Shown: piece after piece, positions 52,826 through 61,921 of the stretch
Position numbering within the stretch: the stretch's first letter is position 1
Layout: each line of letters opens with the position of its first letter
From: Bordetella sp. LUAb4
GTDB lineage: Bacteria > Pseudomonadota > Gammaproteobacteria > Burkholderiales > Burkholderiaceae_B
Reading direction: 5' to 3'
Assembly (NCBI RefSeq): GCF_021325795.1
Contig: NZ_JAHPZX010000001.1
Coordinates: 1,240,001 to 1,304,000 of the forward strand
Length of the DNA: 64,000 nt
Notes under the pieces: generated by a model
Seen by the model: only the letters and a program-made list of their open reading frames with translations
The model's database searches: none
What the model was told of the DNA's origin: nothing
Made by a program: the position numbers and the translations under genes

Positions 52826-53235
52826 TGTCCGAGAACAAGCCGGAGCACTCGGACACGCCAGACGCGGGAGCGGTAGCGGACATGGCCATCGCGGTCGTGC
52901 AGAAACAGCTCGATGCCTACAACGCCAAAGATCTGGATGCCCTGCTGGACACGTATGCGCCGGATGCCGAGCAGTACACCCTCCATGGACCGCTGCTGGT
53001 CAAGGGCCGCGAAGCCATGCGCGCGCGTTTCGCCGCGCGCTTGGCCGAGCCGGCGCTGCACGCGCGACTGCTGTCGCGTATGGTGATGGGAAATTTCGTC
53101 ACCGATCTGGAACGGGTGACGCGCAATTTCCCGGAGGGGCCAGGAACGGTCGAAATGCTTTGCGTATATGAAGTCGTGGACGGCTACATACAACGCGCAT
53201 CGTTCGCGGCGGGTCAGCCTGCGTTGGGAGGCTGA
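52822..53235 (+). CDS. SnoaL-like (NTF2-fold) protein
   Basis: 137 residues. The ATG overlaps the aminotransferase stop (ATGATG), so it is translationally coupled to it. The NTF2 fold is suggested by QKQLDAYNAKDLDALLDTYAPDAEQY and by GREAMRARFAARLAEP. Such proteins are isomerases, hydrolases or ligand carriers; the coupling implies a role with the aminotransferase product. Confidence 0.82.
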   Translation: MMSENKPEHSDTPDAGAVADMAIAVVQKQLDAYNAKDLDALLDTYAPDAEQYTLHGPLLVKGREAMRARFAARLAEPALHARLLSRMVMGNFVTDLERVTRNFPEGPGTVEMLCVYEVVDGYIQRASFAAGQPALGG

Positions 53236-53299
53236 CGCCGGTCGCCGCCGGACGCCCTTAGTTCGAGGGTCGACGACGCCGCAACCGGACACTCAACGG

Positions 53300-54760
53300 T
53301 CAAATGCCGACACCGGAGAGAAGATCGGAGAACAGGCTGGGCGGGCCCATCTGGCCGCCTTTGAGCATGAGTTCGACACCGTCCAGCGGCTGGCCGGGGG
53401 CGTCGATGCGGCAGACGGCGACGCCGGGGGCCAGGACGTAAGCCAGGGTCAAGGCGGTGATGCCCCAGGATTGCACGGCCAGGCTGGAGGTGTCGCCACC
53501 CGCGAAGCCGACGCGCTGCAAGGGATGGCGACGCAGGACTTCCCTCATCAAGCGTCCACTGCCGACCGCCAAGGCCTGCGTGAAGCCGGGACGCGCGGCC
53601 GCGCCGGCATCGGCGAACGTGGTGTGCGCCACTACGCTACGACCTGCACCCAGTGCTTCAGCGATCCGTGCAATGACGCCAATAATGACGCCAGCCCCCT
53701 CGCCTCCCGACCTGGACGTCAGGGCGGGCGATGAGGTCCTGCTGTCATCGTCCTCCCGCTCGCCGTAACCCGCCAGCGCGACAGGATCCACGGCGATGGA
53801 CACGAAGCCGTCCTGTTCCGCTCGGGCAATCTGCGCCGCGGTCACGGGCGAACGGCTGCCCGCCACGATGAATGTTTTCGCCACGGAGACGGGCGCTCGG
53901 ACCGCCGTTGCGGACGCGGCCATGGCAAGTGCGGCGGGCGCGGCCGGAGCAGACGCGGTCGAAGCAACTCCAGTCGAAGCCGTCGCGGGCGAAACAGTCG
54001 CGGTCGACGCGGTCGCGGCAAGGAGCGCCTGTACGACACCCGTCGGCCCCACCGCCAGCAATGGCCCATCGGCTGGACAACGTGCCCAGAGCAGACGTCC
54101 TATCGCCGCCAGATGCGCAGGCCGCATCACGTCGAACAGCACGGCTTCGGCGCCATCGTCCAACATGGCATCCAGACGGGCATCCTGTTCACTCGCGGGC
54201 AGCTCGAGCATCTCCGCGTCGAAGGACGAGACTTGCAGACCCTGCCGGCCCAGGTGAACGCGCAGGTCCGCCTCGTCCATGGGCGTCACGGGATGGCAGC
54301 TCATGGTGGGATGGCGATCGATGCGATAGATCCTGCCGTCCTGCCCTGCCCGTGCATAAAGATTGGCATACGCACAATACCGCCCGAGATTGGGCTGCCC
54401 ACCAACGATATGAACCGGCCGTGGACCTGCCGCCGCGCGTGCCAGCGTGGCGGCATGGCCGATACTTCCCATATGCGGCGCGCTGTCGAACGTGGAGCAC
54501 GTCTTGTAATGCAGCACCGCCGCGCCTGTGCCCACCAGCCCTTCGAAGATCCGCGGCAACACCCGGTCCATGTCCGCCGGCACCATGGCCCGCGCACTCC
54601 CCGCCACGCCTATGCAATCCAATTCGCCATGACGGCGTAAATCCTCGGCACTGGGGATATCCATGAACAGCGCTGCCCGCCAGCCACCCAGCACCGCCGC
54701 CGCCAACGTATCCGTGGATCCGGTGAAATCGTCACCATAGAAAGCGACCAATGGCCGCAT
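53300..54760 (-). CDS. Four-carbon acid sugar kinase (DUF1537/OtnK family)
   Basis: 486 residues from ATG 54760. The N-terminal domain starts AFYGDDFTGSTDTLAA (substrate-binding Asp pair). The C-terminal ATP domain has VGSGRLMREVL and FAGGDTSSLAVQSWGI. An insert of about 45 residues rich in Ala, Ser and Thr sits between them. Family members phosphorylate 4-carbon or branched sugar acids such as 3-oxo-tetronate and 3-oxo-isoapionate. The gene follows a RuBisCO-like protein 14 bp away, a pairing known from D-apiose/apionate catabolism (OiaK with RuBisCO-like OiaC or OiaX). Confidence 0.88.
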   Translation of the reverse strand: MRPLVAFYGDDFTGSTDTLAAAVLGGWRAALFMDIPSAEDLRRHGELDCIGVAGSARAMVPADMDRVLPRIFEGLVGTGAAVLHYKTCSTFDSAPHMGSIGHAATLARAAAGPRPVHIVGGQPNLGRYCAYANLYARAGQDGRIYRIDRHPTMSCHPVTPMDEADLRVHLGRQGLQVSSFDAEMLELPASEQDARLDAMLDDGAEAVLFDVMRPAHLAAIGRLLWARCPADGPLLAVGPTGVVQALLAATASTATVSPATASTGVASTASAPAAPAALAMAASATAVRAPVSVAKTFIVAGSRSPVTAAQIARAEQDGFVSIAVDPVALAGYGEREDDDSRTSSPALTSRSGGEGAGVIIGVIARIAEALGAGRSVVAHTTFADAGAAARPGFTQALAVGSGRLMREVLRRHPLQRVGFAGGDTSSLAVQSWGITALTLAYVLAPGVAVCRIDAPGQPLDGVELMLKGGQMGPPSLFSDLLSGVGI

Positions 54761-54773
54761 CACACGCTCGCCA

Positions 54774-56039
54774 TCACCCATAAAACGCCAACGCCTGCGC
54801 CAACGCCGGCCGCTGCCGGGCGAACTCAGGCAAGGCAATGCCGGCGGTCGCCGCTTCCCACGCATCGCGGATGCTTTGCACGCCAGCAGCCGGCCCATCA
54901 GGATGCCCCAGGATCCCGCCACCGGACAGGAAGATCAGATCCTGCCCGCCCAGCGCCGCGAACGTCGCCGGCACCGTCCCCGCCCACTGGCCCGACGAAA
55001 ACACCGGCATCACGGCATCGCCCCCCGCCATGGGCGTCAGGCAAGCCCGCGCCGACGCGACCACACTGTCATCGCTCTCATAGAACTTCCCACCCAAACC
55101 GTTGACGTGCAACTGATCCACGCCGGCCAGCCGCCACAGCGCCTGATAGGCCTGGAAATCGATGCCCAGCGCGGGATGGCGCGACATCATCGCCAGCCCA
55201 TTGCGATGGCCATGCAGCGCCAGCGGCGTACTGCGCCGCAGCGCCTGGATGGCGGAAAATCCACACCAGTTCAAGCTGGCCATGACGCAAGTCCCGCCGG
55301 CACTGGCCACCAGATCGGCATGGCGCCGCATGGCATCCAGGTCATCCGAAATATTGAAGGCATACATTACCTTGCGCCCCGTGCGCTGGGCATGATCGTT
55401 GATCACCCGCATCACCTCGTCCACCCGCTGCGCCAACGGCGAATGCGGCGGATTGGCCATCACCTCGTCATCCTTGATGAAGTCCACGCCGGCGGCGCAC
55501 AGGCCGGCCACCGTACGGGCGGTATCGGCCGGCGTCATGCCGACGTTGGGCTTGATGATGGTGCCCAGGATGGGCCCGGCATCGCGCCCCGTCAAGGCGC
55601 GCGTGCCCGCCACCCCATGGCGCGGCGCGTCGAACTGGCGCACGTAGTCCGGCGGCAGGTCCAGCGACAGCAGCTTCACGCCCGTCATCTCGCCCAGGTC
55701 GTAGATATTGCCGCCGACCGTGGCCGCCAGCGTCGGCAGGTTGGCGCCGACGTTGTCGATGGGAAAGGAAACCGTGATGCGGGCCTGCTTGTACGGCCCA
55801 CCCACGCCACGCCGTTCCAGGTAGGCATTGGGCAGGCTGGGGATGGCGGACTCGCCCAGTTGCTGGATGGACGTCACCACGGCGCGCGAACGCGCCCGCA
55901 GGTCATCGGTTTCGCCCGCCACGCGCACGAAGGTACCGCTGGATTGCTCGCCGGCCAATACCTCGGCGGCCTGCTCCAGCGGAAAGGGCGTTTCAATCAA
56001 GTACGTGGCGCGATAATCAGCGCGGGAAACATCATTCAT
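54774..56039 (-). CDS. RuBisCO-like protein (form IV)
   Basis: 421 residues with the two RuBisCO large-subunit domains. The barrel motifs are GTIIKPNVGMTP (Lys equivalent to K175 kept, the K177 position is Asn), AGVDFIKDDEVMAN (carbamylated-Lys motif FIKxDE) and FLSGGGILGHP. As in other form IV proteins, loss of a CO2-fixation residue argues against carboxylase activity. Characterised homologues paired with DUF1537 kinases decarboxylate or hydrolyse 3-oxo-isoapionate 4-phosphate. Which of the two applies here is not decided from sequence. Confidence 0.93.
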   Translation of the reverse strand: MNDVSRADYRATYLIETPFPLEQAAEVLAGEQSSGTFVRVAGETDDLRARSRAVVTSIQQLGESAIPSLPNAYLERRGVGGPYKQARITVSFPIDNVGANLPTLAATVGGNIYDLGEMTGVKLLSLDLPPDYVRQFDAPRHGVAGTRALTGRDAGPILGTIIKPNVGMTPADTARTVAGLCAAGVDFIKDDEVMANPPHSPLAQRVDEVMRVINDHAQRTGRKVMYAFNISDDLDAMRRHADLVASAGGTCVMASLNWCGFSAIQALRRSTPLALHGHRNGLAMMSRHPALGIDFQAYQALWRLAGVDQLHVNGLGGKFYESDDSVVASARACLTPMAGGDAVMPVFSSGQWAGTVPATFAALGGQDLIFLSGGGILGHPDGPAAGVQSIRDAWEAATAGIALPEFARQRPALAQALAFYG

Positions 56040-56105
56040 GGCGTGGCCTGTTCAAGCGGGTGCCTGCGGTTACGGCTATTACGGGTGGGCGGCGGCAGCC
56101 TGCCG

Positions 56106-56645
56106 CTACAGCGTGGCAAGATCGGGGAAGGGACGCACCGCGTCCTTGCCGTCCCAGCCTACCGACGCTTCGCGGATCAGCTTGAACAGCTTGCCCTTGG
56201 GGCCGGCCACCTCGGACAGCTCGATGACAGTGCCCGGATGGGTTTCGGTTTCGTAGTACACGTAGCGGCCACGCTCGCCCACTTCGCCGCTCATGCCCAC
56301 TTTCAGGCCCTGCTCCCGCAGCCGCGCCACGTCGGCGTCGAAGTTCTCGGTCCAATAGGCCAGGTGCTGCAGGCCAGTGCGGCCGGCGTCCAGAAACGCC
56401 TTGTACATGGACGGCGCGTCATTGCGCTGCTGGATCAACTCGATCTGCAAGGGACCGGAATTGGCCAGGGCCACCGACACCTCGATAGGCGAAGGCTCGC
56501 CCTTGTAGCGGAAATTCTTCACCGGCACACGGTCGGCGTAGTACCACGGGCCTATGCCCAGGACCTCGCTCCAGTGCTTCATCTCTTTATGGATATCGTG
56601 TACGACGTAACCGGCCTGCCGGACTTCGCCAAAGAATCGACTCAT
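56106..56645 (-). CDS. VOC (glyoxalase/epimerase-like) superfamily protein
   Basis: 179 residues from ATG 56645. Two beta-alpha-beta-beta-beta modules are visible: QAGYVVHDIHKEMKHWSEVLG and LQHLAYWTENFDADVARLREQG, with possible metal ligands in QHLAYW and YYETETHPGTVIELSE. It resembles methylmalonyl-CoA epimerases and dioxygenase-type VOC proteins. Its place in the TRAP-RuBisCO-like operon suggests a step on the sugar-acid route, for example an isomerisation; this is inferred. Confidence 0.85.
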   Translation of the reverse strand: MSRFFGEVRQAGYVVHDIHKEMKHWSEVLGIGPWYYADRVPVKNFRYKGEPSPIEVSVALANSGPLQIELIQQRNDAPSMYKAFLDAGRTGLQHLAYWTENFDADVARLREQGLKVGMSGEVGERGRYVYYETETHPGTVIELSEVAGPKGKLFKLIREASVGWDGKDAVRPFPDLATL

Positions 56646-56661
56646 AGCGTTGCAACCTCGA

Positions 56662-58539
56662 TCAAAGGAAACCCGTGGAAATCCAGGGGATGAAAGCCAC
56701 CAGCAGCACACCGGCCACCAGCGCGCCCAGATAGCCCCACATATAGGGCATGGCCTCGTCCGGATTCACCTTGCTGATGGCGCAGGCGCCGTAGTACCCG
56801 ACGCCGAACGGTGGCGCGAACAGGCCGACGCCCATGGAAAGAATCACCACCATCGCGTAATGCACTTCGTTGACGCCGACGGCACGCGCGATGGGAAACA
56901 GCAAAGGACCGAACAGCACGATGGCCGGAATGCCTTCCAATACGCTGCCCAGGATGGTGAAGGCGACGATGGATACCAGCAGGAAACCGATGGCGCCGCC
57001 CGGCAGGCGCGCCATGACGTCGGCCAGGTCGCGCGAGAAACCGGATTGGGTCAGGCCCCAGGCCATCCCGGTGGCCGCGCCGACGATGAAGATGATGGCG
57101 CCAGCCAGCGCGGCGGTATCGATCAGCATGCGCGGCAGGCGCTGCCAATCGAAGCGGCGGTACAACAGCAGCCCGGCCAGCACCGAATACGCGATACCCA
57201 GCGTGGACACTTCGGTCGCCGTGGCCACGCCTTCGACCACGGCGGCGCGGATGAAGAACGGCAGCAGCAGTGCCGGCAGCGCGACCGCCATCAGGCGCAG
57301 GATTTCCCGACCCGGCGTGCGGCGCACCTGGGACAGGTCTTCGTCACGGCTGCGGCGCCACACGATGACAGCCAGCGTCAGCCCCAGCGCCACGCCGGGC
57401 AGCAGACCGCCCGTGAACAAGGCCGCGATGGACACGCCGGTCACCGACCCGATGGTGATCAACACGATGCTGGGCGGGATGGTTTCGGTCTGCGCCCCGG
57501 TGCAGGACAGCAGCGCGGCAAGATTGCCGGGCCGCGCACCGCGCTGCTTCATTTCCGGGAACAGCGCCGGCGCCACTGCCGCCATGTCCGCCACCTTGGA
57601 GCCGGAGATGCCCGACACCAGATACATGGCGCCGATCAACACATAGGACAGGCCGCCGCGCACGTGGCCCAGCAGGCTGGCGAGAAAGCCGATCATCGCG
57701 CGCGCCATGCCCGTCATCTCGATCAACAGCCCCAGGAAGATGAACATGGGTACCGCCAACAGGATCAGGTGCGACATGCCCTCGTCCATGCGGCCCACCA
57801 GCACCATCATCGGCGTGTGCGTGGTCAGCGCCAGATAGCCGAACGTCGCCAACGCGAAGGAAAACGCGATGGGCACGCCCAGGAACACATTGGCCGCCAC
57901 CACGCCGACGAAGAAGATGATCAGGTTGATCTTGCCCAGTCCCGCCAGCAGCGGCTGCGCCAGCATGAACAGGCCGATGATCACCGCCACCGTGGCCAAT
58001 GCGCCCACGGTCTGCCGCGCACTGCCCACCCGCAGCAGGCGCAGCAGCGCGAACACGGCCATCAGGCCGAAGCCGATGGGCAAGGCGGCGGCGCGCCAGG
58101 CATTGGAAATCTCCAGCGCCGGTGTCGTGACGATGGCCTCTTCGGAGGCATATTCGAACGCGTGCGGCAAGACCACCAGCAGAAAAGCCAGCGAGGCGGC
58201 GATGGCCACCGTGTCGAGCCAGGCCCGCGTGCCTGGTGCGCAACGTGCCAGCAGCGCCGTCATGCGCATATGTTCGCCACGCCGCAGCGCCACCACGGCA
58301 CCCAGCATGGACAGCCACAGAAACAGGATGGAGGCCAGCTCATCGCCCCACACCAGCGGCGCATGAAAGGCGTAGCGGGCGATCACGCCGGCCAGCAGGA
58401 CGAAAATCTCGGCCAGCACCAGCACGGCGGCCGGAATTTCCACCGCCCATCCGAGCGCGCGTTCGCAGCGGGCGAAGAACCCCGCGGACGAAGTGATGGC
58501 GCCAGTGGCACCAGCATAGGGGGCGGTGGACGCTTGCAT
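56662..58539 (-). CDS. Fused TRAP transporter permease (DctQ-DctM)
   Basis: 625 residues. The N-terminal 180 residues are DctQ-like (four membrane segments, WGDELASILFLWLSMLG). The rest is the large DctM subunit with about twelve segments (GVPIAFSFALATFGYL, PMFIFLGLLIEMTGMARAMI, PPSIVLITIGSVTGVSIAALF). Small and large subunits are separate in DctQM but fused in SiaQM-type systems. It works with the receptor encoded 12 bp upstream to import a carboxylate using a Na+ or H+ gradient. Confidence 0.93.
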   Translation of the reverse strand: MQASTAPYAGATGAITSSAGFFARCERALGWAVEIPAAVLVLAEIFVLLAGVIARYAFHAPLVWGDELASILFLWLSMLGAVVALRRGEHMRMTALLARCAPGTRAWLDTVAIAASLAFLLVVLPHAFEYASEEAIVTTPALEISNAWRAAALPIGFGLMAVFALLRLLRVGSARQTVGALATVAVIIGLFMLAQPLLAGLGKINLIIFFVGVVAANVFLGVPIAFSFALATFGYLALTTHTPMMVLVGRMDEGMSHLILLAVPMFIFLGLLIEMTGMARAMIGFLASLLGHVRGGLSYVLIGAMYLVSGISGSKVADMAAVAPALFPEMKQRGARPGNLAALLSCTGAQTETIPPSIVLITIGSVTGVSIAALFTGGLLPGVALGLTLAVIVWRRSRDEDLSQVRRTPGREILRLMAVALPALLLPFFIRAAVVEGVATATEVSTLGIAYSVLAGLLLYRRFDWQRLPRMLIDTAALAGAIIFIVGAATGMAWGLTQSGFSRDLADVMARLPGGAIGFLLVSIVAFTILGSVLEGIPAIVLFGPLLFPIARAVGVNEVHYAMVVILSMGVGLFAPPFGVGYYGACAISKVNPDEAMPYMWGYLGALVAGVLLVAFIPWISTGFL

Positions 58540-58551
58540 GGCCGACCCCGC

Positions 58552-59568
58552 TTACGCCAGTTTGCCGACGGCGTCTTCCAGCAGGCTCCAGGCCTGGTCG
58601 CCGAACTTGCCGCGCCATTCGCCATAGAAGCCGGACTGGCGCAACGCCGCCTGGAAACTCTCGGCGCCGGGGCGGTTGAACTTCAGGCCCTTGCTTTCCA
58701 GGTCGGCCTGGATCGACTCGTTCATCTTGCGCAGATCGTCGCGCTGCTGCATGCCGGCTTCGTTGAAGGCGGTCTCCCACAGCTTCTGCAGATCCGGCGG
58801 CAGGCGTTTGAAGGCGCGGCCGTTGGCGATGAACCAATAGCCGTCCCAGATGTGATTGGTCAGCGAGCAGTATTTCTGCACTTCGAACAGCTTGGCCGCC
58901 TGGATGATGGGCAGCGGATTTTCCTGCGCATCGACGATGCGGGTCTGCAGGGCCGAATACACTTCGCTGAATTGCAGGCTGGCCGGCGCGGCCGACAGGG
59001 ACTTGAACATGGAGATCGACAGCGGGCTGACCGGCACACGGATCTTGATGCCGTCCAGGTCCTTGGCGCTGGCGATGGGCTTGTTGCTGGTGGTCACCTG
59101 GCGAAAGCCGTTGTCCCACATCTTCTCGAAGGCGTACAGGTTCGCCTTGGCGATGCCTTCGCGCACATGGGCGCCCAGCTTGCCATCCATGGCCTTCCAC
59201 ACCTGGGCATAGTCCGAAAAGGCGAAGCCGACCGCGTTGATGGCGGCCACCGGCACCACGGTGGCGATCACCAGCGCCGACGGCGTGAACAATTCGATGC
59301 CCCCGCTACGCACCTGCGACAGCATGTCGGTATCGCCGCCCAATTGGTTATTGGGGAAGATGGCAATGTCCAGACGGCCGTTGGATTCTTTCTTGATGCG
59401 ATCGACTGCCTGCTGCGCGCGGAGGTGCAGCGGGTGGGTCATCGGCAGGTTGTGCGCGTACTTGTACGAAAACTCGGCGGCGGCGCGCGCATAGCGCGGC
59501 ACGCCCAGATACAGGGCCGGCGTGGCCGCCAGCGCGCGCAGCACCGTGCGACGGGTGGTAAGGGTCAT
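58552..59568 (-). CDS. TRAP transporter periplasmic receptor (DctP family)
   Basis: 338 residues from ATG 59568. Its N-terminus has a twin-Arg/Sec-type leader (MTLTTRRTVLRALAATPALYLG). The DctP pattern follows: YKYAHNLPMTHPLHLRAQQAVDR, RVPVSPLSISMFKSL, EVYSALQTRIVDAQENP. The last motif is typical of the family and contains the Arg that binds the substrate carboxylate region. First gene of the five-gene operon and divergent from its LysR regulator. Confidence 0.93.
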   Translation of the reverse strand: MTLTTRRTVLRALAATPALYLGVPRYARAAAEFSYKYAHNLPMTHPLHLRAQQAVDRIKKESNGRLDIAIFPNNQLGGDTDMLSQVRSGGIELFTPSALVIATVVPVAAINAVGFAFSDYAQVWKAMDGKLGAHVREGIAKANLYAFEKMWDNGFRQVTTSNKPIASAKDLDGIKIRVPVSPLSISMFKSLSAAPASLQFSEVYSALQTRIVDAQENPLPIIQAAKLFEVQKYCSLTNHIWDGYWFIANGRAFKRLPPDLQKLWETAFNEAGMQQRDDLRKMNESIQADLESKGLKFNRPGAESFQAALRQSGFYGEWRGKFGDQAWSLLEDAVGKLA

Positions 59569-59762
59569 TGTTTTGTCTCCTTGGGGCGCCGGCGTGAAAA
59601 TTTTCTTATGGACCTGCCAGCATTCAGAACCTGCCTGTTCTGGAAAAACCGCGCACGGACACTGCCCATGCCAGGTGATTTCCATCAAGACAGATCGACT
59701 TGGAGCCTAATGTATCGCGGCGGCTAGAATTGGAGAAACAGAAAATTTGGGACGATTATGCG
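59569..59762. promoter_or_regulatory. Divergent control region of the TRAP operon and its LysR regulator
   Basis: It contains the palindrome GAAAATTTTC (59596-59605) and a second GAAAATTT (59741-59748), AT-rich islands in GC-rich DNA and plausible LysR sites. Confidence 0.5.
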
Positions 59763-60680
59763 ATGAAAGAGATAAATCTCTCGACCCGGGATCTGCGCGC
59801 CTTCCTGGCCCTGGCCGAGCAGCGCAGCTTCACCCGCGCCGCCGTGCAATGCCATCTGTCCCAATCCGCCTTCAGCTCTTTGATACGCGCCATCGAGGAC
59901 ACGCTGGGCTACCGCCTGTTCGACCGCGATACGCGCAACGTCGAATTGACGCCGCAAGGACAGCTGCTGGAATCGTCGGTGCGGCGCATGCTCAATGACT
60001 TCGATGAAATGATCGACGACTTCCGCGGCCACGCGACGCTGAGCAAGGGCCGCGTCTCGGTGGCTGCCTTGCCCTCGATCGCGGCGGGCTGGCTGCCGGG
60101 CATCTTCGCGGAATTTCGCCAGCGCTATCCGGCCATCGACATCGAGCTGGCCGACGTGCTGTCGGCGCCTTGCCTGGAACGGGTACGTACCGGCCGCGCG
60201 GATTTCGCCCTGGCCTCATCGGGTGTGCAGGCGCAGGACCTGGAAGCGCGCCTGCTGTGCAACGACCGCTTCCACCTGGTGTGCAAGGCGGACCATCCAT
60301 TGGCGCGCCAACGCGAAATCGGCCTGCGCGACCTGTCGGCGGCGCCCTTCATACACCTGGCGCGGTCGCACAGCGTGCGGCTGCAGTTGGAACGGGCCTT
60401 CCACCCCTACCCCATGAAGACGGTGATGGAGGTCGAGCAATTGGCGACGGTCACCGGCATGATTTCCGCCGGCATCGGCATCACGGTGGTGCCGGCCTTG
60501 ACGCTGTATGAATTCGAACGCCCGGACCTGGTCAGCCGGCCCTTGCGCATGCCGGGACTGGTGCGGCGCATTTATCTGGTCAAGCGGCGCGGCGCCAGCC
60601 TGCCGGCGGCCGCCGCGCAACTGTATGCGCTGATGCTGGAACGCAAGCCGCGGCGCCAGGCGACGCGCGGCCGCGCTTGA
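59763..60680 (+). CDS. LysR-family regulator of the TRAP/RuBisCO-like operon
   Basis: 305 residues from ATG 59763. Winged HTH SFTRAAVQCHLSQSAFSSLIRAIE, then a LysR substrate domain (VSVAALPSIAAGWLPGIFAEFRQ, ISAGIGITVVPALTL) of the CynR/GbpR kind. Its divergent placement next to the TRAP operon makes that operon its probable target. It is convergent with selD, with a 5-bp gap. Confidence 0.9.
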   Translation: MKEINLSTRDLRAFLALAEQRSFTRAAVQCHLSQSAFSSLIRAIEDTLGYRLFDRDTRNVELTPQGQLLESSVRRMLNDFDEMIDDFRGHATLSKGRVSVAALPSIAAGWLPGIFAEFRQRYPAIDIELADVLSAPCLERVRTGRADFALASSGVQAQDLEARLLCNDRFHLVCKADHPLARQREIGLRDLSAAPFIHLARSHSVRLQLERAFHPYPMKTVMEVEQLATVTGMISAGIGITVVPALTLYEFERPDLVSRPLRMPGLVRRIYLVKRRGASLPAAAAQLYALMLERKPRRQATRGRA

Positions 60681-60685
60681 GCGTT

Positions 60686-61747
60686 TTAGTCGACCTGCAC
60701 CACAGACTCGCCCGCCGCCATCTCGCCCACCACGGCGGCGGTGTCGAAGCCCTGCCGGGCCAACGTCTTCATGACCTCATCCACGGCGTCCGGTGCGCAG
60801 GACACCAACAAGCCGCCGGAGGTTTGCGGATCAGTGAGCAGGGCGCGCGCCACGTCGTCGACCCCCGCGCCCAAACGTATCGACGCGCCATAGGACGCCC
60901 AGTTGCGTCCCGACGCGCCGGTCACATAGCCATCGCGTGCCAGTTGCTGCACCTTGGGCAGCCACGGCAGGCCGGCCAGGCGCAGGCGCGCCGTCAGGCC
61001 CGCGCCGCGCGCCATTTCCAGCGTATGGCCTAGCAAGCCAAAACCGGTCACGTCGGTAATCGCATGCACGCCCGGTAAGGCCGCCAGCGCGGGGCCGGGC
61101 GTGTTCAAGCGGGTGGTGCTGGCAATCATGGCACGGTAGCCGTCGTCGTCCAGCTGGTTCTTTTTCAGGGCCGCCGACAGGATGCCCACGCCCAGCGGCT
61201 TGCTCAGGACCAGCACGTCGCCGGCGCGCGCGTCGGCGTTGCGCTTCACCCGCGCCGGATGCACCAGCCCCATGGCGGCCAGCCCGTAGATGGGTTCGAC
61301 CGAATCGATGGTGTGGCCGCCCGCGACCGGAATGCCGGCCTGGGCGCATACATCCTGGCCGCCCTTGAGGATCTGCGCGATGGTCTCGCGCGGCAGCACA
61401 TTGACGGGCATCCCGACGATGGCCAGGGCCATGATGGGCGTACCGCCCATGGCATACACATCGGACAGCGCATTGGTCGCGGCGATGCGGCCGAAGTCAT
61501 AGGGATCGTCGACGATGGGCATGAAGAAATCCGTTGTCGCGATCAGCGCCTGTTCATCGTTCAGACGATAGACGGCGGCGTCGTCGGCGGTCTCGGTGCC
61601 CACCATCAATTGCGGATGAGACATGGCCGGACCGAAACGCGCCAGCAGGTCGGATAGGATCCCCGGCGCGATCTTGCAGCCGCAGCCCCCGCCATGGGAC
61701 AGGGAAGTAAGCCGGGGCGCGGCGTTGGCTTGAGCGTCTTGTGTCAT
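60686..61747 (-). CDS. selD: Selenophosphate synthase SelD
   Basis: 353 residues from ATG 61747. The catalytic Cys-Lys lies in GGGCGCKIAPG; the ATP-binding parts are ADDAAVYRLN, TTDFFMPIVDDPYDFGRIAA, VAGGHTIDS and TDVTGFGLLGH. SelD makes selenophosphate for selenocysteine or for 2-selenouridine in tRNA. It uses Cys rather than Sec in the active site. No selA, selB or selU is in the window. The frame runs far upstream but only this portion matches the family. Confidence 0.96.
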   Translation of the reverse strand: MTQDAQANAAPRLTSLSHGGGCGCKIAPGILSDLLARFGPAMSHPQLMVGTETADDAAVYRLNDEQALIATTDFFMPIVDDPYDFGRIAATNALSDVYAMGGTPIMALAIVGMPVNVLPRETIAQILKGGQDVCAQAGIPVAGGHTIDSVEPIYGLAAMGLVHPARVKRNADARAGDVLVLSKPLGVGILSAALKKNQLDDDGYRAMIASTTRLNTPGPALAALPGVHAITDVTGFGLLGHTLEMARGAGLTARLRLAGLPWLPKVQQLARDGYVTGASGRNWASYGASIRLGAGVDDVARALLTDPQTSGGLLVSCAPDAVDEVMKTLARQGFDTAAVVGEMAAGESVVQVD

Positions 61748-61921
61748 GTCTGATCTCCAGTGCCGGCAAAGCATAGCACCGGGCCACGGTATGAATGACA
61801 GTCCTACCGGCAGTGCCCAGGGCATGCGCGGACAGCGCCCGGCCGCCTCCTCTTGAACTTGCCCCGGCCGGCGGAATGGTTCACCATCACTCGCACCGAC
61901 CACCCTCCCCCCATCCATCGC

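Noticed and set aside
54774-56039. CO2-fixing RuBisCO
   Set aside because: The K177-equivalent residue is Asn and no small subunit or phosphoribulokinase gene is present; form IV is the better call.
56650-59727. A 1025-codon open frame on the plus strand
   Set aside because: It is fully antisense to the TRAP permease and receptor genes, has Arg/Gln/His-rich composition typical of antisense frames in high-GC DNA, and shows no domain.
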